64,000 nt of DNA from NCBI GenBank assembly GCA_013368325.1, contig JAACJK010000224.1, positions 248,001 to 312,000 of the forward strand, given 5' to 3'. Below the pieces are notes generated by a model that was not told where the DNA came from, did not search any database, and worked only from the letters and a program-made list of their open reading frames with translations. The DNA is from Ephemerocybe angulata (lineage: Eukaryota > Basidiomycota > Agaricomycetes > Agaricales > Psathyrellaceae). Shown here in pieces: positions 23,320 through 34,461 of the stretch (its first letter is position 1; each line of letters opens with the position of its first letter). The position numbers were made by a program, and so were the translations under genes.

Positions 23320-26109
23320 ATGTCCGACTCTGAGCATGGATCTCCCCGTCCAGAACCCAATATCGATGCACCAGGTTGGTCTAGACGCTGTAACAGCGAA
23401 ACCTTTGTGAATGTACTAATCCGTCGCCAGACCCAGAGAATACGGTGAAGATCCTCCTTGCGACCGACAACCACATAGGATACATGGAAAGAGACCCAAT
23501 ACGTGGGCAGGACTCTATCAACTCTTTCAGAGAAATCCTTCAGCTTGCCGTCAAACACGACGTAGGTACTACGCGTCGCACTCCCTCCATGACTCGACGC
23601 TCATAAAAGCCAGGTTGACTTCATCCTGCTGGCCGGAGACCTTTTCCACGAGAACAAACCATCAAGAGATTGCCTGTATCAGACGCTTGCGTTGCTGAGG
23701 GAGTATACGTTAGGAGAGAAGCCGATTCAAGTTGAGCTGTTGAGCGACCCCGACGAGGGAAAGGCGGATGGCTTTTCGTGAGTGCTTTGAGCTCCGTAAA
23801 TGGTTTATTTCCTCACAAACTACAAGTTTCCCCGCAATCAACTACGAAGATCCCAATTTAAACGTCTCTATCCCCGTCTTTTCCATCCACGGCAACCACG
23901 ATGACCCACAAGGCGCTGGATCTGTGAGCACATCTTTAGCGTTTGCCAACTATCTGAAAGTCTCATACCTCCTCAGTCTGGTGCCCTTTGCGCCCTTGAC
24001 ATTCTATCAGTCTCGGGGCTGCTCAATTACATGGGTAAATTCGACCTACCTGTCGAAGACGCAGAGGCTTCAAACACGGGTATCGCCGTTCGCCCTGTCC
24101 TTCTCAGAAAAGGAAACACAAAGCTGGGTATGTACGGTGTCGGCAATGTGAAGGATGCGAGGATGCATTTCGAGTTGAGGAGTAATCGTGTGCGAATGTA
24201 CATGCCGAGAGACAAAGATGACTGGTTCAACATCCTCCTGGTGCATCAGAATCGGTATGTACCCCCTCCAGCGTATTGATTTGACATCTTATGGGACTTT
24301 AGAGTAAAGCACGGACCGCAGGAGTTTGTCCCAGAAGGAATGTTTGATGATAGTGTCGACCTGGTCGTATGGGGCCACGAGCACGACTGTCGTATCGTCC
24401 CTGAACCTGTCGCTGGGAAGAACTATTATATTACTCAGCCCGGTTCGTCGGTGGCCACCTCTTTAGCAGATGGAGAGTCGCTCGAGAAGTATGTCTGACT
24501 TCAATACTCTTTGAAGTTCTTCACTCACCCCTCTTAGACACGTCGCTTTGCTCCAGATCCAAGGCAAAGATTTCCAGCTCACACCTCTCCCTCTGAAGAC
24601 CGTCCGCCCCTTCGTCCTCGACCAACTCGTCCTGGCCGACGCCGCCGAAGAAGAAGGCGTAAACCTCAACGATCAACTCGAAATCACAAAGTATCTCAAA
24701 GGCAAGGTCAACGAGCTGATCGAGAAAGCGAACGCACAGTGGGAAGAGCGCAATGCCAGCGCCATCGAAGCGGGCGAAGAGCCGTTGCAGCCCATGCTCC
24801 CTCTCGTCCGCCTGAAAGTCGACACAACAGGCGTGACGGAGACCACAAATCCCATCCGTTTCGGGCAGGAGTTCGCGGGCCGCGTCGCCAACCCGCGCGA
24901 CCTGCTTGTCTACCACAGGGCAAAGCAGGCGGCTAAGCGGGGAAGCAAGGTCGTGATGGACGAACCTGAGTTGAGTATTGATGACCCAGACCTTTCTGTA
25001 TCAGAGAAGTTGGCCAAAGTGCGAGTGGCGACACTCGTAAAGGAGTACCTGGGTGCGCAGGAGTTGCAGTTGCTGGGAGAGTACGGGATGTCGGATGCGA
25101 TACAGTTGTTTGTGGAGAAGGATGATATCTATGCTATCCAAAAGTAAGCGCGGCTCCGGTCTGATGGAATTTGGTTGCTGACGTTCCTCATAGGCATGTC
25201 TCCAAGTCTCTCAAATCTCTCCTGAGCACCGTCAATGAGACTCAGGGGACGAAAGAGCTTGGTGAAGAAGAGCTGGAGGAGCTGGTGAGTACCCCATATT
25301 GTCACCGTCTCATCTACGCATAGCTTATCTGGCAACTCCAGCTCGAGGATGCGAAGAAACAACAAGAAAAGGACTACTTGGAGAGACGAGAAACCGGGAA
25401 GGTTTCAAAGAAGGGCAAAGTAAGGTTGACTTCACCTTCCTCATCGTGCACAGATACCTAACGATACCTCTCTACTCGTGCTAAGGGAAAGGCCAAGGAC
25501 GACGATGCCGACTCCGAGGACTCGATGATGATGGACGTCGACATGGGAGGCGGAGGGAATTCTGACTTCAACTCCGATGAGGACGTCCCAGCCCCCAAGA
25601 AGAAGGCCCCAGCGAAGAAGGCAGCGGCGACCAAAGCGGCACCCAAGAAAGCCCCTGCTAAGAAAGCACCGGCAAAGGGGCGAGGCAAGAAGGCACCCCC
25701 TCCAGTGAGTTCTATAAAGTTGATCGTTACCGTCCTAGACTCTTGAGCTCTGATCACCTTTACAACTCCTTTATAGAGCGACGACGACGATGACGATGTA
25801 ATCGAGCTGGACGACGACGACGAGGAAGAAGAAGCGCCCAAACCGGTGAAGCGCACGAACAGGGCGGCTGTCTTGAGCCAGAAGCCTGCTCCCGCGAAGA
25901 GGGCCCCGGCGAAGAAAGCGGCAGCGAGCAGCTCGAGGGCTACGCAGTCGCAGCTTACTTTCGCTCCGGCGAGCAGGTCGAGTAGGACTGCTGCGACTAA
26001 AGCGAGGTCCAAAATGGTGGTACGTGCTTGGCGGTTCCTGCACTTTGCCATTTGCGATATGGAGCTGATTTATGTTTTGTAGGAGTCTGATGATGAGGAC
26101 GATGATTAG
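23320..26109 (+). CDS. MRE11: MRE11 double-strand break repair nuclease
   Basis: Twelve exons (23320-23374, 23431-23561, 23614-23777, 23827-23923, 23977-24254, 24303-24488, 24538-25143, 25194-25284, 25342-25419, 25486-25704, 25777-26019, 26083-26109) encode 724 residues. It is the nuclease of the MRN complex. The metallophosphoesterase motifs are all present: [36 protein letters not shown] and VVWGHEHDC. The Mre11 DNA-binding/capping domain follows ([30 protein letters not shown]). The tail is a long Lys/Ala-Pro and Asp-rich low-complexity region with several introns, ending in ESDDEDDD. The order and lengths fit fungal Mre11. Confidence 0.96.
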
Positions 26110-26435
26110 ACGCATCTCAACTTAGACATTGCTCTCGCTATGATGATTGGTATCTCTCCCTGCTTCATTCCTGTCCCTTTTGCTATGCTATCCATGTGTG
26201 CTTTTTTTAACTCATCACAATCGACTATCTACCCATTGGCAATCATCCCCACAGAGCCCAACGATTCTGAAAGGTACAAGTACAGTGCATGTGCATATCT
26301 ACATACTTCATTGCAGCATAATTGGCTTTATAGCCCATGTCTACCTATATTGCGGCGCAGCCGCATCCCCATAAATTAAAGCCCGAGGTGAGTGCATTCA
26401 TATATCTCGAAAACCACGTTCTGACCAGGTCATAG
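26110..26435. other. intergenic, convergent 3' ends
   Basis: 3' flanks of MRE11 and the WH1-CRIB gene. Nothing else is seen. Confidence 0.4.
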
Positions 26436-27405
26436 TCAGCAGACGGCAACGGCACTGGGAGGCTTCTCCGACCCGATAAGCCCTCTATGCAGACTCTGCG
26501 CCCTTGCGCTCTCCACATCCTTCCAAAACGACTCCAAGAAGTTCGTGTTCGAATCGAGCACGACGATCATCCTCGCGGCGTCGGATCCTTGCAGCTTAGC
26601 GAGGCTTTCCTTGAAGGCCGAATCCAGGTCCTTCGAGATCTCGAAGACCCCCCCTCGATTGACTCCGATATGAGAGATATGGCGGAATGAGTTTGGAGCT
26701 GGAGAGGAGATTAACTTTCGGGAGATGGAGCCTGACAGCGACTTCGAACGTATGGACCTTTTGGTTTTGAGACTGCGGCCGCGTTTGGGACTCACGCCTG
26801 GAGGGAGGCAGGCAGCGGTCAGTCGATGGGGAGGTGGCTGAGGTAAAGGCTTGCTTACCGTCTCTGCAGGTTTCGTTCACAACCTTGCGGGAGAAGATTG
26901 CGGCCTCTTCGTCATCGTCGAAGCGGAAACCGTACTTGCGTGTCTAGCAGGGCCAAGGCTTTAGGTATCGGTTCGTTCGGGGTAAGGACAATGGTGTACT
27001 CACTCTACCATTGAAGACATGGAAGAAAGGCTTATCGACCTCATAGAAGAACCCTGGGACGGGTATCTGGAACATCCAAATCGTCTTCCCTGTCATATCG
27101 TCGGACAGCGTGAACCAATACTGCGCCGCATCGTCGACGCTCTGTCTGCGATTATACGGGCTCGGCGCCGTACCGTGCTTGGACGTGCTCCAGTTCTGCC
27201 CGAACTTCAGCGTTCCTTTGAGTTGCGAGTACGTCCATTCGTCCCTTTGAGAGTGGAGCTCGGTGTGGTATATCCGCGCTGTTGCGATGGCGTGGATGGA
27301 GGGCGCGGCGAGGTTGGTTTCGGCGCTTTCGTTTGAGGTGGGCCCGCCCGTTCCGCGCGATGCTTGGGGGAGCGAAGAGACAGAGTTTGTCGTCGATGCC
27401 GACAT
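26436..27405 (-). CDS. WH1-CRIB protein (WASP-like, no VCA)
   Basis: Three exons (27405-27004, 26943-26859, 26797-26436) encode 282 residues. Residues about 70-160 read as a WH1/EVH1 domain: QYWFTLSDDMTGKTIWMFQI, DKPFFHVFNGR, then YGFRFDDDEEAAIFSRKV. A basic linker leads to a CRIB-like motif (ISSPAPNSFRHISHIGVN), the usual Cdc42/Rac-binding signature. The protein then ends after about 80 residues. There is no proline-rich region and no WH2-central-acidic segment, so it cannot activate Arp2/3 the way Las17/WASP does. It may be a regulatory or competitor form. A TATATAAAG motif lies at about 27631-27640, minus strand. Confidence 0.8.
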
Positions 27406-27984
27406 GATAGGACACTGGGGCAATCAGAGGGTAGATGGGAGCTTGATACGGGTCCTTGGGAGGCGTAGACTGCGGTTTTTGACTGAGAGAACACATCTTA
27501 CCTTGCCTCGTTTTTCACATGAGGTAGGAGGTGAATGGATACGAGATGTTTGGAAACGCGGAGTCGGGCCACTGTCTTGGATTGCACTTCCTAGAACTTC
27601 GTATAGGAATGTGTCTCTCCGGAACGTGTCCTTTATATAGTGCAACGCGCAAGATGGTATGTTGGCCGCTCAAAGTGGCAGTTCATAGCGTTTCATTTAT
27701 CATGATACGGATACCCCTGCCCACCTGTGCATCGTGAGGCGGTATTCCATGCCACCCGCACGTTTAATGGCCTCCATTGGGTACCGAATCGCATTCGGAA
27801 AAAGAGGGTCTCACTAGTGGCTGACCTTTGATTGAGGGCCTCGCAATTGAGTGAGACGATGACTGCTTTGTCTTGGATTTCGAATTCTCACACGGCCGAT
27901 AACCGAATTGAATGAGGCGCTCAGCAGATCTCTCACTCTTTCTAACCGCCAAACCATCATAGCGAACGCAACGAGCACTTCACG
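27406..27984. other. divergent promoter region
   Basis: Region between the starts of the WH1-CRIB gene (minus) and an F-box gene (plus). It contains the TATATAAAG motif at about 27631-27640 (minus). No gene is seen. Confidence 0.45.
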
Positions 27985-29261
27985 ATGCCCGGCCCCTCTC
28001 TACCCCCTGAGATACTGGAACAGATAATCTCATCTGCACTTATGCACGGCGCACCTTCCCCTCCTTCGCTCAGCCCCGAGCCGCCGATAAGCACCTCCAT
28101 CCTTCTAACGTCGCGTACCTTTAGCGCAATCGGGGCCCAATGCCTCTATACCCACCTCCGCTTCACGTCTGTGCCGCGGCTGCGAGCATTTCTAGCGTAC
28201 TTCCAGGAAAACCCAGAGTCCCTCCGGGACGAGTGGTGCCCGAGAACGATGGAGTTCAGCCTGGCGAATGTGGACGTTTCGACGAGGATATTTGAATTGC
28301 TGAGAGATCTGTTTCTCTTATACCGAGACCAGGGGACAGAAGTCCTCAACTCGCGAGCGAGGAATACGAGGAGCAATGATGGCGACGCAGGATATGACCA
28401 GCAGGGTAGACTGGCACTGGACGTGCTGCGTCTGGGGTTCAACTCGCACATGAAGGACGAGGCTTTGGGTATGGTTTATCAAGCTTTGCAACTTGTAAAG
28501 TGCGTGCCATGTTTCTGTTTTCGATGCTTAATGACGCCAGTCAAAGGCGGCTGACTACGGTTGTGCACGGGCGCTTAATCTCGCAGTCCGTACAGGTTCG
28601 TCTGGACAGGTCCAGACAACCTGGAACATCACTTCTCCATCGCTGTGAGCCTCATCAGTCGCCCTGAATACCGAGGGTTTATATCCGACTGTACCTTGTA
28701 GATTGTCCCCCCAGCCGTTCCCTGTCTCTTCCAGGCATTATCGACATACACAAACTTGCGCGAACTCACGATTACCCATGTCGACTTCGTGACCGAACTC
28801 ATTGTAATCCCTCCCATTCCCACTCTCGAGAAGGTGAATTTTGGGCAGGCCACGTTTGTGGAGCCGATATGGATGGCCAAGTCTATCCTTGACACCTGTA
28901 CGTCGGCCTTTCTCCTCTCCTCTGATATGCCACTCAATCCCAACGCTGGAATTCCCTGCCTCAAATTGTTGCTATATCAGGCGCCCTTCCTGATAGTAAA
29001 CTACGTGAAGTCAGACTTGTAGACGTCTATACACACAGCATTTGGGGCTCACGACTTCGACGCTCCTACCTGGAAGAAGCTGCTGCTCAATCGCTGCGCT
29101 CCCTGCACACTCCCTCAGACAACATAGGTGCCGCAGAACGGCTCGATACCAGGATACGTGATGCGAAAGACATAATACGAAGGGTCGTAGTGTGTCAGGC
29201 GAAGACGGAACGCAAGTACGGTGGGGATAGGGCGCTGGATTTGGCAGATGAGCTTCTATGA
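27985..29261 (+). CDS. F-box-like protein
   Basis: Four exons (27985-28499, 28587-28644, 28702-28897, 28981-29261) encode 349 residues. The N terminus is an F-box-like helix set (LPPEILEQIISSALMHGAP, SILLTSRTFSAIGAQCLYTH). Leucine-rich segments follow (TNLRELTITHVDFVTELIVI, PTLEKVNFGQATFVEPIW). The C terminus is charged and ends LDLADELL. The last intron is needed to skip a stop and restores KLREVRLVDVY. It probably works as an SCF substrate receptor, as for other short basidiomycete F-box proteins. Substrate unknown. Confidence 0.75.
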
Positions 29262-29491
29262 CCGCTCAAGCCGGTCAAGTCTGCAGGCCATTATGGGATT
29301 ATACGAAACACACAAAAATCCAGAAACCATGAATAACAAGTAACGACCCAGAAAATGTAACAAGAAACACCTAGATCCGTCCTTCAGGGTACTATCCAAA
29401 AAATCCAGCAAATCATCCACTACCCTAGCTATATCTCGGGTATGGGTATACATAACACGCACCCGTGTCAGAGCCCATGAGCCCTGTAGTC

Positions 29492-31269
29492 TCAGAACGT
29501 TCCACTCCTGTGGAAAGGGTTGTTCCCGAACGCCTGATTTCCATTCATCCCCGCCTGGAAGTTGGCGGGGGACAGCATCGAATCCGGAAGGCCCTGCAAG
29601 AACTGGCCCTGCTGTTGCTGCCCGAACTGTTGTTGTTGCTGCTGCATGGGCTGCTGCATCGAAGTAAACTGGTTCCCCATCATACCCGGTTGGGGCGAGT
29701 GGCTCCCTCCCATCATCCCCCCCATCGGCTGGGGGCTCGGGGTCATAAACATCCCGGTAGGCTGCATCTGCATCTGAGGTTGCGGGCTATGCGAGTGGAA
29801 CTGTTGGCTTGGGCTGGGTGTCATAAAGTGCGACTGCCCGGGCGGCGCGGACATCATCCCCTGCGACGGGGACGGGGTCAAGAAGCCCTGGCTCGCGGGC
29901 GCCTGGAGCTGCGCGGCGGATTGTGGCTGGGGCTGGAAGAACTGCGCGGACGGCTGTGCGGCCTGGGCACCGAGTAAGCCGGTCTGGGACATGAAGAGTT
30001 GTTGGCCATAGCCTTGCTGAGGTTGCTGTAGCGACTGGTTGTATTGGAAGGATGGGGTGAAGGGTGTGGTGTTGCTGGCGAAGGAGGGTGTCGCTGAGAA
30101 AGGTTGCTGTTGTTGCTGGAATTGTTGCTGTTGGAAGGGATTGAAACCTAGGCCGGTAGGATTCGAAGCTAGAGATGATCCGGTGACGAGTGGTGATTGC
30201 TGAGCAAATGACGGGGTGAGTCCTGTTCCAGACCCAGGTTGTTGAGAGAACGTAGGTTGTTGGTATTGTAGGGGTAGAGAGGCAGAAGGTGCCGCATCTT
30301 GCAGCTGAATAAGATCATTCCATACGCTACCAGCTGCAGGTGCCTGAGGCTTCTGTTGTGGAGGAATCTGAGGTGCGACAGCGGGATGAGAGACCGAACG
30401 AGGCTGAGGTGCAAGGTGGCCGGATGATGGAATAGAACGCGATGTGGGTATCGAGGGAGTCTTAGCTTCTGTCTTAACCACATTCGAGGCAGAGGAACTT
30501 GAAGGCAGGGTAGATGCCCGATGGTTGGTCAAAGGAGAAGACACGGAGCGGGGGGTATCCGAAGAACCTCGCGATGGCCCGAGCTTCGACCTGACTAGTG
30601 CATTTTTGTCGATGTACTTCCTATATTCGTACTTGGCTATGAATGCGTTAGTAGCTGCATGCGGGTCAGATATATTGTCCAACACACATCGGATATATTT
30701 CTCCATCTCGCTGTCTCGTTCTCCGTCCTCGATGTTAGGCGGTGGCGGATTCCTCAGCTCATTTGGGTTATATATAGCGTTCGACCTGACGTTCCCCATG
30801 TTCCTCATAACCTATGCGCGTTCAGGTAAGACGATCAACGGACAGAGTGCAGCACGTACGTCAACTTGGTCATTTGTCCATAAATCCATCGTCAAACTCT
30901 TCCTGAGTTATTCAAGTCGGTCAAAATTGGATCCGTAGCCTCAAGACGAGCAGACCTACACTTTCGTTATGTGTGTGCCTATCTTCCGATGTATGCTAGC
31001 ACAGTTCATGCTAAAGCTCGTTAGAACTTGGGTTATAGATGTATCAACTTCATACTAAGCTCACCAGATAAAGATACCAAGGTTATGAGACGCCCATCTT
31101 GGGTTCCTCACTTTGCAATCAGCGCAAATATCTACCGACCGAGCCGACCGTCGGTCAATTTCGTTCGCTTCCGCCATGCGTCCATCCACGCACCATTTCC
31201 AGGTTTTGTGACCAGCTCTACGAGAGCCTTTTGGTTCCTTTCTCCAGCTAGCTTGCTGGGTAATGACAT
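29492..31269 (-). CDS. Arf GTPase-activating protein (AGE2/SMAP-like)
   Basis: Five exons (31269-31194, 31131-31065, 31010-30960, 30902-30860, 30811-29492) encode 518 residues. The ArfGAP zinc finger, CX2CX16CX2C, is visible: ICADCKVRNPRWASHNLGIF then ICMNCASIHR, the final Arg being the catalytic residue position. MDLWTNDQVDVMRNMGNVRS, NAIYNPNELRNPPP and EMEKYIRCVLDNI complete the domain. The rest is Gln/Pro/Ser-rich and probably disordered, as in yeast Age2 and SMAP proteins. It should stimulate GTP hydrolysis by Arf1 in post-Golgi traffic. Confidence 0.92.
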
Positions 31270-32149
31270 GGGTATCAGGTGGCAAGAGGGTCGAGGCGGG
31301 AGGAAGAGCAGTGGTTACTGGCCACGTCCGTTTTGGGAGATGCTGACTTGGGGCTGTTCGGAAGCAGTTGCATTTGGGGATTCCCCTGATTCACCAGGAT
31401 TCACGGATTCACCGCCGTAAGTACTAGTAGGCACCCACTTGAAGTCAAAGGCTTGTGGTCATCTTCCGCCTAGGTCCAGGATCCTAGTAAGGGGGGATCA
31501 TGCAGGAATCTCTGTACATGACGATTGTAATGCCCTCAGGAGACTATTCAATGCAATATAGTGTCAACAAGTTCCTTTGCGCTGAAACAAAGAGCTTGTG
31601 AGCTCATTTATAATGCTGTACATGGAGGACAATTTAGGCAGTGATATAATACTATCAAGCGTCAATGAACGGCCAGAAATCTCTGGTGCATGCGGAAGCC
31701 CAGGACAAGAAGCCCAATCGGCCAATAGATTAGATATGATTAGATCCCATCATATCTCCTAGCCTAGTAGAGTGATTTCACAGAAGGCGTATCTGTTCCC
31801 TCCCTTCTTCCATGTCCGTATCCTAGGTCCCCATTTCCGTTGAGCGATGACGGTATAAATATGCCCCGTAGGTTTTTATGGCTTCTTTATGATCAACTGA
31901 GGAAGCTTAGCAAGTTCCTGAGGTGTTTAGCCCTTGGCTCATACCTTCAAGCTATGCCAAAATCGAAGCAACTTACGGCCTTGATCTGAACGGCAGGAAG
32001 CGGATGAGGAAGTCCGTTGGTGTCAGTAGATCGTGGCTCTTCCTCTTCTGGCGGTGTGTATAAAGAGGAATACGTGGAGATATGAGGGCACTGTCTGCCT
32101 TCCCTCTCTCTCCCTCTTTCGTCCTCGGGCGAGACAAAGTCAGCCATCC
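31270..32149. other. intergenic, divergent
   Basis: Upstream DNA of the ArfGAP gene (minus) and an F-box gene (plus). A TATAAAGA motif at 32059-32066 serves the F-box gene. A cluster of three GATTCAC units occurs near 31385-31415. No gene is recognised. Confidence 0.4.
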
Positions 32150-34114
32150 ATGTTTCCCAACGAAATCTGGAAGGAATGTTTCGGAGGCGCCTCAAAGAAC
32201 CAGCTCAAGATTCTTTGCATCGTCTGCCGGCAATTTGCACACATATTTCAACCACTTCTCTTCGAGCACTTCAAAACTGAGCCACGCGCAATCATGATTG
32301 ACCTTCCATTCGAGGGCCAGACCATACGAGAGTCAGTTGCCCAGTACTTCAAGCACGACACCCAACGTCGTTTTGGTAATCGGTGGCATGACCACGTCGC
32401 ACGTTACATTCGTGCACGACAGCGCTTTCTACTTGTCTCCGCACACGACCGGCTGGCCCATTGCGTTCGCAAATGCACAATAAGAGGCGGAAACTCGACT
32501 GGGAAGGCCCCGACACCGGTCATCCCTAGTTGTCTCGGCACTCTCATTATAATGGAACACCAAACCGCGATTTCATCCATCCAATCCTGCCTCACTGGCT
32601 TCACCAACCTTTGCCACCTGAAGTTATCCGATTTCTTCATCACGCCGGATACGCTTCGAGTCATAGAGCAGCTTCCTCGTTTGCAAGAGCTGACGCTAAT
32701 CGGGTGTCACCCCTCTCAAGCCCCAGTCAATTTTGCGGCTCCGCTCCAACTAATCAAGGTCAAACTATGCATGTTCTCCTTGAAAGCGCTCGTCAAAGAG
32801 TCGGCCGACAATCCTCCGTGGGCGACTTGGGCGGCAGGACTCATCCCAAAACGGTCCATTCAAACCCTTCTCCTCGACGATTGGAGCTACCTTCTTGACA
32901 TCCAAGCATATCGCATACTACCCGCCCTTCGCGACCTCGGTCCCCTTCCACTACTTACCACCCTTTCTGTCCCACTTCCGCACATAGGTCCATGGCGGAC
33001 GCGCTACTCTCTGCGCTAGAAAACACGCCTACCCTTCAAATCCTTACGATTGGAGACAGCGCACTCTCCGGTAGCTGCTCTTTTCGGTACCGTATATCGC
33101 AATTCGACTACCCGTCGGTATCCCCTACTGCGGCACCCATTCTCCAGCGGCTTTTTGCTCCAGTAGAATGGGCAGAGCGCCTGGTGCCAGGCCGACCTAT
33201 CAAGGTCCTCAAAGTATACGGAAGCCCCGTCGTTGGTGGAAAGATCTTATCTCTGGACATTTTATGGCCTCTTTCAGCGACATCAGTACCTCTGGAGAGG
33301 CTCTCACTTCCCATCTTCGGCTACTCTCCCATTCTAAGCGTCATCGGAGACTACTTCCCTCAGCTCAAAGATCTATTCCTCATTGTACCAGATGTCGGCA
33401 TCGACGAGTTCCCAGCTTCACCTTCGACCGAGCCGTCTGAACTGGACCATGACGATGACGATGGTGACGATGTCGAGTCAGTTATTACTGCGGAACCAGT
33501 CACCACTGTCCCTGTCGTCTCTCAGGAAGACAACGCCTGGCATCCATTCGTAGAGCCGCCATTTGCTGACCTTCCGTCCGAGTTGGCCAAAGTCCGCTGT
33601 CGAGTCCATAGGGGTCTAGAGACGGCGCCAAAAGGAGTGCTCCCACCGGACCAGGTTGCTCCATCCTATTTCTCCCCTCCTCCATCGCCACGGTTACGGC
33701 GCGAGGGAGCAGAGGATGTGACTGCGTCAATAAACACGCTTCCTGTGAGTCATTGTCTTTGGAAACGCAGAATCCGCCCACTCAAAGTTGTATCATTCCT
33801 AGGGCATGGTCCACTACGCTGCAACGCACCCAGGGGAATGGCCTCTCCCTAGCACCTTGGAAGACCTCACGCTCGTACAGACAGCCCCATTGAGAGGAAA
33901 GTTACAAACACCTTTCTATCCTCATCAAGAGAGAAATGTCGTCCTTCTATTGGCGAAAACCTATCCAAACCTTCGCACTGTGACTTGGTGGGTAGGCGCA
34001 GCCCATCGGTGGAATCGGCCGGTCCATACTAATGACCAGTGGGAAGTAGAAATCGTCCCGGATTGGCAGCTATGGGGATTTCACTCGGAGTCGCTAGCCT
34101 TCAAGCTTCAGTAG
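32150..34114 (+). pseudogene. F-box/LRR paralogue A with a one-base frameshift
   Basis: From ATG 32150 the frame encodes FPNEIWKECFGGASKNQLK, an F-box-like start, and LRR-like segments. Near 32981-32992, after VPLPHIG, the frame shifts and similarity continues in the -1 frame (MADALLSALENTPTLQILTI). Comparison with paralogue B (34462-36504) implies one missing base. An intron at 33745-33802 matches the position of B's intron, and the C terminus (HYAATHPGEWPLPSTLEDL) also matches B. It could be a recent pseudogene or a sequencing error, since the rest of the frame is intact and codon use looks normal. Confidence 0.7.
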
Positions 34115-34461
34115 TCAGTAGTCGATCAGACTTGATTCCGGCCCACTTGGTTGCGGTGACTCTCTCGAATGGGAATTCTGTCGCGTTTTCCCATCTTTGA
34201 CGGTTTACTTTCACAAATGGACATCCATTATCTCCTACAGGGGTGCCCAAATAGCTATTGTGCTCATTGAGACGAGACGATCACAGTGCTCGAAGAAACC
34301 GCCTTCGCCCCGCTTCTTTTCTGGTTGGCTTCCGGTCATCCTCGAAGGCAAACCTTGGCAGCAACTCAAAGAGAAGCGAACTGTGACGCCCGGGCCTTAA
34401 AAGGTCTTTCACCAGAATCGTTCATGGTTTACAAAGGTCCTCCCTCTTGCCTCTCTCCACC
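34115..34461. other. spacer between tandem F-box paralogues
   Basis: 347 bp holding the promoter of paralogue B. No gene is seen. Confidence 0.4.

Noticed and set aside
34447..34461. Non-ATG upstream start for F-box paralogue B
   Set aside because: The frame is open 5 codons upstream only from TTG; the ATG at 34462 is the natural start.
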